Origin: Candidatus Thermoplasmatota archaeon
GTDB lineage: Archaea > Thermoplasmatota > E2 > DHVEG-1
DNA length: 44,574 nucleotides
Assembly: GCA_038884455.1 (NCBI GenBank)
Contig: JAWABU010000011.1
Coordinates: 1-44,574 of the forward strand
Reading direction: 5' to 3'
Position 1 is the stretch's first letter; the number at the start of each line of letters is the position of its first letter. Below the pieces are notes generated by a model. The model did not search any database and had not been told where the DNA came from. It saw only the letters and a program-made list of their open reading frames with translations. The position numbers and the translations under genes were made by a program. Below, one piece after another: positions 1 through 10,800 of the stretch.

Positions 1-216
1 ATTCCATTTAAAAAACCAAAGAAAAAAGAGCTCACCAAACAGGAGAAACGATACAACAAAAAACAGAGGAAAGCACGGGTGATCGTGGAACACACCATCA
101 GCAGGATGAAGAAATTCCGCATCATGGCTGAAGAATTTCGAAACAGACTCACACGATACGATCGTATGACGTCTATCGTCTGTGGACTGGTGAATTTCAC
201 CACACAATCAGAGTGA
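1..216 (+). CDS. IS5-like (DDE_Tnp_4 type) transposase, C-terminal part, cut by window edge
   Basis: The frame is open from base 1 to a TGA at 214-216 and gives 71 residues of a transposase C-terminus. The stretch VEHTISRMKKFRIM followed by FRNRL, a tyrosine/aspartate and IVCGLVNF is typical of the end of IS5-group DDE transposases (DDE_Tnp_4 type), where the glutamate of VEH is the third catalytic acidic residue. Such enzymes cut and join the ends of their own insertion sequence. The N-terminal part lies outside the window, so it cannot be said whether the gene is intact. The family is reasonably sure; the exact IS subgroup is not. It is a different family from the IS at about 3.3-4.8 kb, so two unrelated mobile elements flank the two secreted-protein genes between them. 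Confidence 0.75.
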   Translation: MPFKKPKKKELTKQEKRYNKKQRKARVIVEHTISRMKKFRIMAEEFRNRLTRYDRMTSIVCGLVNFTTQSE

Positions 217-325
217 AAAATAGCAAGTCGGGGGGTTAAAAGGGAATAGTTGTTCTTGTTTCACAATTACGCAAAAGGTCTATTGTATGATATTGTTATT
301 TTTCATCAACTCTGAATTACTGGGG

Positions 326-372
326 TGCCCTAAAGATACCATTTAAGTATCAAAGAGATATCTGCAAGGGCA
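326..372. repeat. Nested inverted repeat in the gap after the IS5-like transposase
   Basis: Outer arms TGCCCT (326-331) and AGGGCA (367-372) enclose a second hairpin GATAC (335-339) / GTATC (347-351). It lies in the 285-nt gap between the transposase end and the next gene. It could be part of an IS end or an RNA fold; the arms are short and chance is possible. Nothing else was recognised in this gap apart from the A/T-rich promoter just before the next gene. Confidence 0.3.
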
Positions 373-472
373 TGTTGGCTTCCTTGTACTTCTGTTTAAC
401 AAGAAAAACCAATGGTTAGATTTCATGTTTCCCAAACAATTCATATGAGAATTTGATGCATTTAAAATAAAA

Positions 473-480
473 TTTATATA
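473..480 (+). promoter_or_regulatory. TATA box of the 517-1095 secreted-protein gene
   Basis: TTTATATA lies in an A/T-rich stretch about 25 bp ahead of ATG 502. This is the archaeal TATA-to-start distance, so the transcript would begin at or just before 502. Confidence 0.5.
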
Positions 481-516
481 TAATAAATAACAATATAAAA
501 TATGAGGTCGATGAAA

Positions 517-1095
517 ATGAAAACGAAAAATATCATCATAATAAGCATTATGCTTATGACGCTAGTGATACCAACAAATATCGCTCTTGGTGACATAATA
601 AAATACCCAGATGAACTAGATCAAGAATGTTCAATTTTTGATAATATAGGTCTTTCACCATTAAACAATAGTGCTGTAGCACAATCCTTTGTTCCTACAA
701 TGAATATTCTTACACGTGTACGATTATTACTATTTGATAACGGTGCGCCTCAAAACTCGTTAAAGGTATCAATACGATCCTCTTTATCTGGTTTAGATTT
801 AACTTCAACTATTGTACAACCAGGTGATCTCAACGATCCTACTTGGATTACCTTTGATTTCAACGATATACAAGTCGAACCTTTAAAAACATATTACATC
901 GTTTTTAAACCTATTGGAGCTGTTGATATCAATAATCTTTACGCATGGGGTATGAACAATGCAAATGGATATACCTATGGATCAATTTTTACATCCCATA
1001 ATGACTATCTCGGAAAAAAAGGGTGGATATCAGAGTTTCTTAACAAAGACTTATGTTTTCAAACATATGGAAGGATGCAATACTCAACAACGTAA
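517..1095 (+). CDS. Secreted beta-sandwich protein of unknown function (choice-of-anchor R-like)
   Basis: About 192 aa with a Sec signal peptide (KTKNIIIISIMLMTLVIP, cleavage near ALG) and no later membrane segment, so it is probably exported. The mature part has the pattern AQSFVPTMNILTRVRLLL, then SLKVSIRSSLSG, WITFDF and TYYIVFKP. This recalls the extracellular jelly-roll domains called choice-of-anchor R, which often accompany surface proteins. I chose ATG 517 because GAGGT (504-508) sits 8 nt ahead of it. An in-frame ATG at 502 is about 25 bp from a TATA box and could be a leaderless start; ATG 511 is too close to the ribosome site. Function and ligand are unknown. It is followed 70 nt later by the beta-helix gene on the same strand. 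Confidence 0.7.
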   Translation: MKTKNIIIISIMLMTLVIPTNIALGDIIKYPDELDQECSIFDNIGLSPLNNSAVAQSFVPTMNILTRVRLLLFDNGAPQNSLKVSIRSSLSGLDLTSTIVQPGDLNDPTWITFDFNDIQVEPLKTYYIVFKPIGAVDINNLYAWGMNNANGYTYGSIFTSHNDYLGKKGWISEFLNKDLCFQTYGRMQYSTT

Positions 1096-1165
1096 AAACT
1101 TTAATCAATATGGAGTTCGCTTTATCTTCATAAATAAGTAACATAACAACATTCAACAAGCCTGG

Positions 1166-3208
1166 ATGAAAAAAATGAAAAAAATACAAAAAATTATAAT
1201 AAAGAATGGCATATCCATTCTTTTTATTTTTGTTGTACTAGTTTCACATTTTCAAATATTAGATGCAAATACCATCACAATTAATTTAGATGAAAAAAAG
1301 ATGACCAAAGAAATAGATTCAAGAAATATTATCTATATCCCAGATGATTATTCAACAATACAAGCAGCAATTACTGCTTCATCCAATGGTGATCATGTTG
1401 TGGTTAGACCTGGAACTTACGTCGGCAACGGTAATCGCGATATTACTTTTCAAGGAAAAGCAATTACTGTCCGAAGCACAGCAGGATATGAAGATGGAAA
1501 CGAATTCGGTTCAGCAGGATTTTGGAATACGGTGGAACAAACTATCATTGATTGTCAAGGAACAATCGATGATTCTCATCGTGGTTTTATTTTTGAAAAC
1601 AATGAGACATCAAATTCAGTTTTGCATGGATTTACAATTCAAAACGGGTTTATTAACCGAGATGATGACTATTTTATTTTTCAGTATTGTCAATATGGTG
1701 GTGGAGGAGCTATATTAATTAAATATCAAGAAACTCCTTTTGCTCCTTCTAACCCAACTATTCAGTATAATATTTTAAAAAATAACAAAGCAACAACAGA
1801 AAGTTATTTAGCGGATGTTTATGGTGGAGCAATATTTTGTTTCTATTCTCGTGCGATCTTAAAAAATAATAAACTCATCAATAATGAAGTATATCGACAT
1901 AAAGGCGCAGGACATGCATACGGTGGTGGAATAGCATTTTATGCTTCTTCGCCAATAATTATTGGAAATACGATATTAGATAATACAGCGCATGGCATCG
2001 CAGACGATCCTGTGGGGCCGCCATGTAGTTTAACTCATCTTGATGTCCTGGGCGGAGGAATATATATGAATCACGGTCCTGTTGATATTTCACATGGTTA
2101 TGGGCGAATTGAAGAAAATATTATTCAAGAAAATAAAGCACAAATTGACTATTATAGACATCCAACACTTATAGCCCAAAGATATGACTTATATGCGCTA
2201 GGTGGCGGAATATACGACAACTGGCACAGTGCAGATAATCAACCGTCCATAATGAGTAATGTTATATGTAATAATGACGCTGTTATTTTCATCCACGGTC
2301 AAGAGCCACAAAGTTCAAATGAGGCATTTTTTACTTATGGTGGTGGATATTATGGCACCCCTCATCAATATATCGCAAATTGGAAACCTCCGTTACCTAT
2401 CGTAAGGGACCATGCATTCCTCAGTAATCAAATCACTGATAACAAAGCTTTTATTGAAACAATTGATTGCAGTTTAGACCCAACCGATCAAGTAACCGCT
2501 CAGGGAGGAGGAATGTTTGCAGAAGGTACAAACCCTCTATATATTATTGGTTGTACCATAGCAAATAATCTCGCAAGTGTTTCTAATGCGGTTGGCCCTA
2601 ATTCCTACAATAAAATTGCTCGTGGTGGAGGCATTTTTAAGGGAAGTTATAATGCTTATTTAAAAAATTGTATCATCTGGAATAATTTTGTTGAAGATAA
2701 TATGGGCAGACAACTATATTCTTGTCAAAATAATATATATATCAGTAATTCTGTAATTCAACAATTACTCGGAGATATTAAAACTATTTCGGGATCTTTA
2801 TATCTTCAGAACTGTATTGATTCTGATCCGCTATTTGTAGGAAGTAATAATTATCATCTAAGGAGTACGTCCCCCTGCATTGATAGCGGCGAAACTGGTT
2901 ATATTCCTCGTCAAGATGATCCGCCCGAGAAAGATATTGATGGTCAAACGCGGATAGATCTAAGTGGTAATATTGACATGGGTGCTGACGAATATCAAAC
3001 ATCTCCATGTTCTCCTGGAGATATGAACAACGATGGAGTTGTTGACTTCGACGACGTGAATATCTTCATTGATGCTCTTTCAATGGATGAGATGGAATTC
3101 ATTACAATCCATCCAGAAAGTTGTTATTGGGCTGCAGATTGTAATCAAGATGGTGTTGTAGACTTTAATGATATTAATTCATTTATCACAATTTTAAGTA
3201 GAGATTAG
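1166..3208 (+). CDS. Secreted right-handed beta-helix protein with C-terminal dockerin-like repeats
   Basis: 680 aa. Residues 1-35 form a signal peptide. Residues about 55-560 are a parallel beta-helix of the pectate-lyase/NosD fold: IPDDYSTIQAAITASSNGD, then HGFTIQNG and many rungs with GGGI/GGAI turns and N-ladder stretches such as NTILDNTA. After it comes a choice-of-anchor Q-like segment (SPCIDSG, DIDGQTR, DMGADEY). The last 65 residues hold two Ca-binding dockerin-type loops, DMNNDGVVDFDD and DCNQDGVVDFND, each followed by a helix. Beta-helix proteins of this kind often bind or cleave polysaccharide, but no catalytic residues can be assigned here. There is no membrane anchor, so attachment, if any, would be through the dockerin. 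No cohesin is visible in the window. ATG 1175 is an alternative start. Its sequence style resembles planctomycete-type secreted proteins, and nearby IS elements make transfer plausible. Confidence 0.85.
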   Translation: MKKMKKIQKIIIKNGISILFIFVVLVSHFQILDANTITINLDEKKMTKEIDSRNIIYIPDDYSTIQAAITASSNGDHVVVRPGTYVGNGNRDITFQGKAITVRSTAGYEDGNEFGSAGFWNTVEQTIIDCQGTIDDSHRGFIFENNETSNSVLHGFTIQNGFINRDDDYFIFQYCQYGGGGAILIKYQETPFAPSNPTIQYNILKNNKATTESYLADVYGGAIFCFYSRAILKNNKLINNEVYRHKGAGHAYGGGIAFYASSPIIIGNTILDNTAHGIADDPVGPPCSLTHLDVLGGGIYMNHGPVDISHGYGRIEENIIQENKAQIDYYRHPTLIAQRYDLYALGGGIYDNWHSADNQPSIMSNVICNNDAVIFIHGQEPQSSNEAFFTYGGGYYGTPHQYIANWKPPLPIVRDHAFLSNQITDNKAFIETIDCSLDPTDQVTAQGGGMFAEGTNPLYIIGCTIANNLASVSNAVGPNSYNKIARGGGIFKGSYNAYLKNCIIWNNFVEDNMGRQLYSCQNNIYISNSVIQQLLGDIKTISGSLYLQNCIDSDPLFVGSNNYHLRSTSPCIDSGETGYIPRQDDPPEKDIDGQTRIDLSGNIDMGADEYQTSPCSPGDMNNDGVVDFDDVNIFIDALSMDEMEFITIHPESCYWAADCNQDGVVDFNDINSFITILSRD

Positions 3209-3225
3209 GTATTTGTTTACTTGCC

Positions 3226-3252
3226 TGACCTTCGCAGGTCATCGTCCTTTTC
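3226..3252 (+). terminator. Hairpin after the beta-helix gene
   Basis: TGACCT (3226-3231), loop TCGC, AGGTCA (3236-3241), then a pyrimidine-rich stretch with TTTT. It lies 17 nt after the stop codon. It could end the + strand transcript, and it abuts the presumed IS end. Confidence 0.35.
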
Positions 3253-3342
3253 TTGATTAGCCTGACTTCGCCAAACAGACCTTTTAACCTCTAACAATCC
3301 TCCGCTGATCAATTTGCCAAAACGGTTTTTACCATCGCAAAA

Positions 3343-4716
3343 CTAGTGATGTATCCTCGTACCTACACAGAAAATCACCAAACAACCCCATATTCTGGTG
3401 ACATGTTGCTCAAAATCGTGAATTTGAACCGGTTTTCCGGGTACACAACAGTAAGTGTCAAATTCTGCAGGTGTTTTTTGAGGAGTTTCACATTCTTCCT
3501 CGGAGAAATCTTCCGCAGAAACTGTGTCAAATTTATCAACATATTTGCAAAGGAAACTGATAAAAAAGATACCGATCACACAATAGTTGTTCCAATGTCG
3601 GATAGGACGCAATTCCAATCCTTCTTTTAGTGCTCGGATGAATTTCTCTGCGACATCCCGCTGTTTATACAAACGCAGGATGTTCTCAGGTTCAGTATCC
3701 ACGCTGCTTTCCAGGATAAAGAAACCCTCAAGACCGTTGATGTATGGGTTCTCGATATCCTGAAGGGTGCGTTGCAAACAGGGAATAAGCTGAACCCATC
3801 CCTCATCAAAAGGCAACACCGGATGTTTGCGTTTCTTCAGCAGCTTGTTACCTTGTTGTTTTTTCCGTATGAACTTTTGTTCTTTGATATGCATCTGTTC
3901 ATCGTATAATTCCGGTGAGAAGAAGATGTACGAAACACTATCGTCTTCTTCTTTCTTTTTGACACAGAAATACGTTCGATCGTTCACCACGATGTCGACA
4001 ACATCGGTGTTATGGTGCTTGAAAAACGTGAGATACTTCTTGTAGGAGTCAACATGTTTGGCTCGAAGGGTAAGAAAATGGAATTTCTTACTGCGTATCT
4101 TCTGTTTGTTCTCTATGGTGTTGGCACCGGTATCAAAGATCAACAATGAATCTTCTTGGAGTATCGCTGAGACGAGTCGGAATATCTCTCTCATGTGTTT
4201 CTTATCTTGGATGTTGCCTTTCTGAATCGTCAGCGCTGTGGGAATCCCATTGATCCCGGTACTGATGCCGAAGTTAATCTGCTGTTTATCCGGTCGCTTG
4301 TCTCTGGAATATCCATAGCTTGCCAGCTCTGATTTTCTCCCTTCAAGATAACTGGAGGAGAAGTCAACAACTTGTTCATCGTCAACCAGATCATGCTGTT
4401 TGAGGAACTGCTGATATCGATGGAAAATAATCGGAGACCGTTTTCCGATACGTTCCAATGTTCGATTTAATGTTCGATCCTTCAATGGTTCTTTCATCCC
4501 AAGCCTTTGGGCGAACTCCTGTGGATACGTTTCTGGTATCTGCAGGATAGAGACGGAGTGAGTGAGTTTGTTGCCGACAAGGACTTTGACATTCGGGATG
4601 AAATCTTTAGCGTTGATACCGATGTCGCTGAACAAATGTTGGAAAAGACCGTAACGGTTTTCTATCTGGTGTATCATTACAACAGCGCCTAATGGAATTG
4701 TTGTATTTTTGTTCAT
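3343..4716 (-). CDS. IS1634-family DDE transposase
   Basis: 457 aa, intact. The DDE core is visible: VDFSSSYLEG carries the first Asp, SLLIFDTGAN the second, and YKQRDVAEKFIRALK matches the Y-2-R-3-E-6-K signature of the IS4/IS1634 superfamily exactly. GYSRDKRPDKQQINFG is also characteristic of IS1634 transposases, as are the hydrophobic IPTALTIQKGN and the late IGIFFISFLCKYV segment. The enzyme moves the element it is encoded in. The gene has no frameshift, so the IS may still be active. Immediately upstream of its ATG is a 36-bp near-palindrome (4717-4752) that would form a hairpin at the 5' end of any transcript entering from outside. Confidence 0.93.
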   Translation of the reverse strand: MNKNTTIPLGAVVMIHQIENRYGLFQHLFSDIGINAKDFIPNVKVLVGNKLTHSVSILQIPETYPQEFAQRLGMKEPLKDRTLNRTLERIGKRSPIIFHRYQQFLKQHDLVDDEQVVDFSSSYLEGRKSELASYGYSRDKRPDKQQINFGISTGINGIPTALTIQKGNIQDKKHMREIFRLVSAILQEDSLLIFDTGANTIENKQKIRSKKFHFLTLRAKHVDSYKKYLTFFKHHNTDVVDIVVNDRTYFCVKKKEEDDSVSYIFFSPELYDEQMHIKEQKFIRKKQQGNKLLKKRKHPVLPFDEGWVQLIPCLQRTLQDIENPYINGLEGFFILESSVDTEPENILRLYKQRDVAEKFIRALKEGLELRPIRHWNNYCVIGIFFISFLCKYVDKFDTVSAEDFSEEECETPQKTPAEFDTYCCVPGKPVQIHDFEQHVTRIWGCLVIFCVGTRIHH

Positions 4717-4752
4717 AAAGAGATATTTGGATGTACATCCTCATATCTCTTT
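4717..4752 (-). promoter_or_regulatory. Near-perfect palindrome abutting the transposase start codon
   Basis: AAAGAGATAT at 4717-4726 pairs with ATATCTCTTT at 4743-4752. Inside is the perfect 12-bp palindrome GGATGTACATCC. Only the 2-bp step between the arms does not match. The outer arm ends directly at the ATG of the transposase. Hairpins at this place in other IS elements limit translation from read-through transcripts; that role here is inference. Confidence 0.5.
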
Positions 4753-4870
4753 TCATTAGGCACTACGTGTCGAACTCAAGTTAAAATCAAAGATGGTCAC
4801 ACTCAAAGATCTCTATTTTTTCTTCTTTTAAGGGAAGTTTAATTCAAATTTGAATATACTTGATCTCCAA

Positions 4871-7800
4871 TCAAATTGTTGTTATTTTTATGATTTTTAA
4901 CCATCCGTCAGAATCAGGTCCTTCATAAGCTATTGCATAATAATTGTTCCCAATATAAAGAATACTTGGATATGCACCCAATGATGTATCAAATTCTAAT
5001 GTATCAATAATAGAGTGTTCAATGGTCCCGTTATTATAGATTAAGAGGGTTTTTATTTTTCCTTTATAAAATGCATCTCGATATGCAATACCATATACTG
5101 AGTTACTAATAGGTTGAATTGTTGGGTATAGACATGCATTGCTTTCTTCAAACAAATACCAACTAGCATTAAAATGTTGGATTGTTCCATTGTTATTCCA
5201 AATTTTTATGGTTATAATCTTTCCAGGCCACTTAAAGCCTTCTTGATGAAATCCATAGGCAATAGCATGATAATCATCAGAAATGCAGATGATATTTGGA
5301 GTTTGTCCATCATATGCATCAATTGCATATACATAGGTATCTATTGGGGATTGTTGAATTGTTCCATTATTACTCCAGATCCTTATTGTTGTAACTAGAC
5401 CGCTTGTTGAAATCACATAAAGATCATTTCCAATAGAAATCATTTTTGAATATCTATTACCTGATGGATTGAATGTACTGATGATAGTACCATAGATTGT
5501 CCCATTTGATTGACCGATGGAAAAGGTCTTTACACAAGGTCCAGTAGCACTATCATACACAACAGCATAATAGTCATTAGCAATATGCACAAGGGATGGA
5601 AAAGAATCCTCCTCACCGGTACTCAAAATAGAGGAGCTCACTATAGACTGTTGAACCGTTCCATTACTCTCCCAAATCCGAAGTGTTGCAACCTTCAAAG
5701 CTGGTTCACCTGATATATAAGCAACAGCATAGTAATCACCTGTAACATGCAATATATAGGGTGTATCATACCATTCCTGTTCACTATCCAGAGTATACGA
5801 ACTCACCACTGATTTCCGTATTGTTCCATTATTCTCCCATATTCGTACAGTAATTATTTGACAACTTTGATCTGCAGTATCTGCTATATATATGATGGCA
5901 TAATACTGACTTGTTCCAATGCGAACCATGCATGGAGCAGCTCCTTGTGCAGGATCAAACTCGTACGAAGAGATAACCTCATCCCAGATATCCCCATACA
6001 ACGCATGTGTTGTAAAAGAATACGTATGATTTGACCAATCTTCTCCATCGGTTAGATTAACACTCCAATAATACTTAGTTGCTTCATGGCTCATTGTTGT
6101 TGGTATCTGAGAGTAGGTACCATTATAGACGCTGAGATTGCTTCCGATAGTTGCCCATGAACCAGATGCATTCGTTCTGAAGTAAATAGTTAAAGCATCA
6201 GCATTAGAATCATTCACTGTTATGGATAAACGGGGGTTGAGATTTTGATTTGTAGCACCATCAGTCGGAATTGGATTGCTCGCTACCGGTGGTTTATTTA
6301 TGGTTTTTCCAGATCCAAATACGAGAAAATCGGATAAATAGTGTATATTATTATACACGGTGTCTATCCATGATTCGTTTCGAATCTCGTTTGAAATTCT
6401 TAGCTCATCTATGAAACCTGGGAAGTAGTACGTATCGCAGGTAAAAAAGTAATAGCCTTTGCTTATATATGTAGGCTCAGTTACTTCAGTATTAAAAGTT
6501 AACCCTGACCCAGTATGTACCAGTGAATCATTAACATATATTTGTATGAAACCATTTGAGTAGGTGATAGTTATGAAATGCCAGGTATTCATCGAGAGAG
6601 GACCGTAATATCCTACCTCTCCGCCGCCCTCCTCTTCAAGGTTATTATTTGATATTGAAACATAGTTTAGTCCTATATCGATTGAGTATCCTTTTCCGCC
6701 TTCACAGGGGTTTTTACCTTTACTGAGAACACTGTTAAAAACATCAAAACTTGTCTGGTATACCCACATACTCCAAGTATACTGTCCGGATGAATAGAAG
6801 TCAAGGCTCGTAGAGTCTGGAATTGTTACATAATCGCCGTTGCCATCAAACTGGTAGGCACCATCTATCTGACCCGATGCAGTAAGGCTAGCGTTCCCTA
6901 TTTTTGTTCCATGGTTATTATTACTGGTTGAATCTGTTAAGAGCGAACCGGTGGTTTCGTTAAAGTGTTGGACCATGGCATAGTTGTTGCTCCATACACC
7001 CGCTATATTCTGGTAATTATTTTGGCAGAATGTATTGTTATAGTACATATATATCTCTGTATCTGTCGTTGCTGAAAGCGTAGGTATTTTCACCCAAGCT
7101 ACTAGTTCACCTGTAGTTGGATTAAATTTCTCAATCTCGTGATCAAGTTTATTCCGCCAGGTACCACTCGCCCAGTTTTCTGAGGTAGGAACAAAAAGAA
7201 TATCTGAACCATCAGATCGCGCATACATTTTTAAATCATTATCAGAGCTATTATATACAAGGATTGGAAAATTTGACAGCGTAGAGCTGATCAACGAATG
7301 ATTAAGAGTGATCTTCTTCCGGAATGTCCATGTGGAGAGGACACCGAGTTGTTCCCCAAAAACCGCAAAACTTTCAGGATCATACGTGTTAAGATATGTA
7401 GTGTTAATCCATGCACTGCTTCGAGCAGTATTCGAAATACGCACTTCATCAAGTTTTCCTGAAAGAAACTCCCCGAGTTTGAGATGATTTGCAGTAGTAC
7501 CTACCGCCACGAAAGGAGTATCACTATCGACAAGGACACCATCTTTGTAGAGTCGAGCAGTTGATCCATCATAAGTTAATGCTACATGATGCCAGTTGGT
7601 ATCAATTGTTGCTGAAACAATCGGACTTGATGAACCTATCAATCCGTACAGTGTAGTGCCAGCAGCATTGATTTCAAGACCATACATACCTTTCTTGCGG
7701 ATAACTCCTTTGTTGCTAGTGATTGTGGTAAAGTTTCCAGTAATGTGTTCGAATTTTTTGATCCACCAGTCTAAACCAGATGAAGAGCTGTTCAGATTCT

Positions 7801-10800
7801 GTCCGGTTCCCGCTGCATAGATATTGTTTTTTTGATCAACTGCAAGTGCAGAGAGATAATCTACTCCTGTTGTTCCATCAATGGTTTTATTCCACTGCCA
7901 GACATCTGGATATCCACTAGCATTAAGCTGTTGTATCCACCAGTCAAACCATGTCGAACCATTGAGATAGACTGATATACCTCCGAGATAGATATTCTGA
8001 GCAGTGTCACAGACTACCGAATAGATACGTTCTTGAACGCCGTAGGAATAGGTTTTGTTCCATTCTCGAACACCCGTGGTGCTATTGAAACGCATGAGCC
8101 ACCAATCTTGCGATGACGCACCAGAATGAACATTAGAACCATATCCACCGACGTAGAGATGGCCTTGGGTGTCAGTGGTGACTGAAAATGCAATATCATC
8201 AGAAGAAGTTCCTTTTCCAGTATAGGTTTTGTTCCACAAACGAGCACCAGTTGTTCCATGAAATTTCATAATCCACCAGTCACGACCTGATGATGACCCG
8301 TTTAATCCGTACCCGCATCCAACCACGTACACATTATCACTAGTATCAGTAACGACCGAATATGCTTCATCACCAACAAAATCAATACCCGAAGATCGCA
8401 TATGATACGTGTAATTCCAGTCAAGATCATTTGTTCGAGCGTTAAATCGCATAATCCAAACATCAAGTCCTGAGTTTGAACCATTCAAATTATACCCTGA
8501 GCCAACAACATAGATATTACCTTGGGAATCAACTGTTACTGACCGAGCATATTCATAATCATTCGTATATGATGAAAAAATTTTCTGCCAGATCTCTTCT
8601 CCGGTTGCTCGGTTGAGTTTGATAATCCACCAGTCACGACCTGAGGTTTTCGATTTAAGTTGAACGCCATCGCCTACGATATATACGTACCCATTCGCAT
8701 TGTCAACAGCGACGGATCTGGCATAATCTGCGCCGCCTTCGCTGGAAGATGAATAGGTCATATTCCAATCGCGCACCCCTGTGGTTGTATTAAACCGCAT
8801 AATCCACCAATCAGCACCAGATTTTGAGCTTACAAGTTTGCTACCATATCCAACCGCATAGAGATATCCTTGTGTATCACTTGCAACATCATATATCTCA
8901 GCAGCGGTACTTGAAAACGTTTTATTCCATGCTGTCGTGTTTTCCTTCATGTAACTTGATCGACCCATGGTATCCACAACTTTGGCGTACCAGGTTGTAT
9001 TTCCTTGAGCAGTCATCGTTGCAGTTATTTTCTGCGGTTGTTTTGTTATCACAGTATCTGTTGAATGAGCAATACTTGCAGCATACTTATTATACCCTGT
9101 CGTATGAAGATTTTCAATACTATCGCAAATGATTAACACAACCGTACTTCCAACATCAGCATCAACCCATGCAGAAAACGTAACCGTCCCATTATATGCA
9201 TATTTGGTTTTGTCAGTACTGCAATTCAGAAGTCGAAGTGTTGAGGTTGCTGCAGTTGCATTCATCGGCCATGATGACCATTGCTGCACGGTTTGCATTT
9301 CAGTCCCATTATTAAAAGTCCATGTGGTGTATGACCAAGCTGCATAGTAATATCTTGTTTTTTGCGTAAGACCCGTGTCATTAAACCACTGACCAGTCCC
9401 ATTATACACAAGTGTTCCATCAGTTCGACTTGTAGGAAAAGAACCAAGCTTTCGAACAATGACTGTCTTGTTTGCACCAGAGCCTCTATTCCATGAAAGA
9501 TTTATACACGTTTGATTGTATCCAACCGCTCTAAAGACAATCGGCTCTTGTGGTTTCGTTAAAAAAAATCGATAGGTCCCATAGTCAAGATAAAATGAGT
9601 TATTTGCTTGAGCCCGAAACTTGTATAACGTCCCATAGTCAAGTCCGCCATGATTATAGCTAAACGGAGTTCCCCTGTGTTTCGGATATTGACCGCCAAC
9701 CGTTGTTCCTGGTGGTACAACGTGAAATGCAACGGTACACGACTCACCACCATCATAGACTAGATATCCATGGAGTGTTGCATTCGTTTCTTTAACACCG
9801 GTTGATGCATTCGTAAGAACAATTGGGATCTGACTAATATTTCTCCAGCGAGTCTCAGTGTGATTGATGTTTCCTGCACGGTCAACAGCATAACCCAAGT
9901 ACGTATGATTTTTATAAGGTAAATTGGTAAAATTATGCTGATATTGATACAAGGTAGCTTGAAATAATGATTTAACTTCAGCATTATCTAAGGTTCGATT
10001 GAAAATAAGTACTTCGTCAATAAAACCATTAAAAAATGACAAATAATCTTCAAAATTTCCATTGAGCCATTGATGAACACCGATTGTCACATTTCTTTGA
10101 TTTGTTTCACCAACATCCCACAAAACACTTCCATCAACCTGACCATCGACATAAAGAACAAAATGAGTTCCATTATATGTTACACCAACATGATGCCATA
10201 GCCCATCGTTGACAGTAATCGTACTTTCAATAAAGCATTCTTCCATATATTGAAACAATACTTTTGTTCCCTGAACGTATAATTTGATATCTCCCGGATT
10301 AAAACCTTCTTCACCTTCTGCTCGACAGATAATTGTTCCAGATGAAGACGTTGTTTTAATCCACGCAAAAAAAGATTTAGGGGTTCGAACATCAAGTAAA
10401 CTTGGATTTTGTATTATTATAAAATCTCCGTCTCCATCAAAACGAAACGCTTTTCCATAATATCCTAAACTTGTTTGTGCAGCATTTCCATATTTTCTCC
10501 CATGATTTCCATAACTACTTATATCTCTCGGATCACCGGTTTGATTGATGTCATCCATCCGCATCCATAACTTGCAAGTCTGATTTATATTGACAAACGT
10601 ATACTGCTGATTTGAATCTGAAGAAGAAACACTAACATTTACATAGGTATTTGAAGTCGTCCCGTTTGGTGGGGTTGGCGGCGAGATAAAAGAAATACTG
10701 GGTTTAATAGTATCAATCGTCAGATTCCTGGTTTCAGTGTGATTTTTATTTCCTGCACGGTCGACAGCAAAACCTGCATAATTATAACTTCGATCAGCAA

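Larger units (their letters stand above)
3253..4790 (-). mobile_element. IS1634-type insertion sequence with probable imperfect ends
   Basis: The transposase gene is flanked by imperfect inverted sequences. The left end reads TTGATTAGCCTGACTTCGCC from 3253. The right end, read inward from 4790, is TTGATTTTAACTTGAGTTCG. They agree in TTGATT, TGA, TTCG and scattered later bases if a 2-nt gap is allowed. The resulting length of about 1.54 kb suits the family. No clear target-site duplication was found, so the boundaries are tentative. The element sits between the beta-helix gene and the 3' end of the 4,220-aa protein gene, and does not interrupt either. Confidence 0.5.

Noticed and set aside
4842-4855. 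Perfect 14-bp palindrome ATTCAAATTTGAAT near the end of the giant gene
   Set aside because: It is A/T-only except two bases each side, lies outside the likely IS ends and has no neighbouring T-run of the right strand; chance is plausible.
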